This document shows positions 63,306 through 64,000 of a stretch of 64,000 nt of DNA, piece by piece. The notes below the pieces were generated by a model. That model saw nothing but the letters and a program-made list of their open reading frames with translations. It made no database searches and was not told where the DNA came from. How positions within the stretch are numbered: position 1 is the first letter of the stretch; each line of letters starts with the position of its first letter. The translations under genes and the position numbers were made by a program. The DNA is from Alphaproteobacteria bacterium (GTDB lineage Bacteria; Pseudomonadota; Alphaproteobacteria; Rhizobiales; Hyphomicrobiaceae): contig JAGVSR010000147.1 in the NCBI GenBank assembly GCA_019137195.1, forward strand, positions 1-64,000, given 5' to 3'.

Positions 63306-63863
63306 ATGTCGTGCTCATCGAGCCACTGCCGCATCGAGCCCTACCCCGCAGTGGCGCACTGTGCCGGAGTGACGACGGGACTCGACCACGTATTTTTCAC
63401 CTCGAGTGCCACTCGGTCGTTTGCCAGCGACGAGGTCCGACAGGCCTTCCGCGAGCGCTGGCTCGGCCGATATCTCGACCGCTTCCCCGATTGCGCCTTC
63501 GTGGCCTTCGATGGTGATGGCGAGGTCGCCGGTTACGTCGTCGGCAGCCTCGACGATCCGGCGAGAAACCCGCTCTTCGGCGACATCGGCTACTTCGCGC
63601 TGCTTGCCGATGTCACCCAGCGCTTCCCCGCCCAGCTCCACGTCAATGTGCGGGAGGACTGCCGGAGCGCGGGCCTCGGCGCCACCCTCGTCGCCCGCTT
63701 CGCCGCCCTGGCCCGCAGTCATGGCTGCCCCGGCCTCCACGTCGTCACCGCCAAGACCATGAGGAACGTCGGCTTCTACCTCCGCAACGGCTTTCGCCGG
63801 GAGCGCTCATTTCCGTGGCACGGCCACGAGCTCCTGTTCCTCGCCCAGCCGCTCGACAGTTGA
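63306..63863 (+). CDS. GNAT-family N-acetyltransferase
   Basis: 185 aa. Acetyl-CoA motif A LHVNVREDCRSAGLGATLVA with the R-x-x-G-x-G/A core (RSAGLGA), GLHVVTAKTMRNVGFYLRNG as motif B. Substrate unknown. An alternative start lies a few codons downstream (GTG in VLIEPLPH is another frame). Nothing recognisable follows to the window end (63864-64000). Confidence 0.85.
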   Translation: MSCSSSHCRIEPYPAVAHCAGVTTGLDHVFFTSSATRSFASDEVRQAFRERWLGRYLDRFPDCAFVAFDGDGEVAGYVVGSLDDPARNPLFGDIGYFALLADVTQRFPAQLHVNVREDCRSAGLGATLVARFAALARSHGCPGLHVVTAKTMRNVGFYLRNGFRRERSFPWHGHELLFLAQPLDS

Positions 63864-64000
63864 CACGCCGCCCCGCAACAGGGCGTGGAGAGGTCGAGAG
63901 CGGTGGAGCACTCACTCGCAGCGCTCGCTTCGGCGCACCGCTCAACCCTGGCAATCTTCCGCCGTATCCATCGCCCCCTCCCCCGTGCATACTCGGCCCA

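Overview
The window is high-G+C chromosomal DNA from an alphaproteobacterium, most likely of the order Hyphomicrobiales (Rhizobiales). Several things point there: the FzlA-like GST ending in DLDF next to queG, a DUF1150 gene behind hsp20, maf-yacG-tRNA-Phe, atpHAGDC, a perfect CtrA-type site (TTAA-N7-TTAAC), and LexA boxes of the alphaproteobacterial GTTC-N7-GTTC type. Genus is not resolved. Almost everything is housekeeping backbone; the accessory DNA is concentrated in 3.2-4.2 kb, 6.28-9.16 kb and possibly 54-60 kb.

Layout. 0-5 kb: hslVU (minus, with an RpoH-type promoter) diverges from a broken-up histidine cluster hisB-DUF2628-hisH-(two antisense genes)-hisA; hisF is not next to hisA. 5-9.2 kb: an exported FKBP isomerase, then an ETF-beta lysine methyltransferase homologue whose last 102 bp are duplicated 2,877 bp downstream. 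Between the copies lies an AT-richer three-gene operon on the minus strand: two exported proteins and a membrane TIR-PAN receptor-like protein. 9.3-15 kb: ybaB, ruvB, a Tat-exported phosphoesterase, fasciclin, an ABHD10-like hydrolase, a MoaD-like protein and a lone REC domain. 15-23 kb: tRNA-Phe, yacG, maf, a Crp/Fnr regulator, a coiled-coil exported protein, SDR, queG, fzlA, uppP. 23-29.6 kb: ptsN, rpoN, lptB, a fused LptC-LptA-LptA gene, rnd, tRNA-Leu. 29.7-37 kb: NDUFA9-like, DUF1150, hsp20, lapA, ihfB, sppA, rpsA, cmk, two small PilZ genes. 37-46 kb: hbd, etfAB, rhomboid, PduO-type adenosyltransferase, envC, ctpA, rppH, pyrE. 46-52 kb: ATP synthase F1 operon atpHAGD-(zinc-ribbon gene)-atpC. 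52-64 kb: PilZ protein, rpmB, CHASE2 protein, a dual P-loop ATPase of HerA/VirB4 type with a winged-helix partner, a CAP-domain lipoprotein behind a CtrA site, a PH-like membrane protein, two zinc-metalloprotease-like proteins and a GNAT.

Candidates for undescribed systems, in order: (1) the TIR-TM-PAN operon with two periplasmic partners, delivered as an att-like island into a methyltransferase gene; (2) a LexA-controlled Cas2/SinR-fold protein and its neighbour, which carry C-terminal peptides resembling beta-clamp-binding motifs; (3) the AAA-HerA dual ATPase with its winged-helix partner; (4) the LptC-LptA-LptA fusion. All function statements rest on motifs read by eye; no database search was run.
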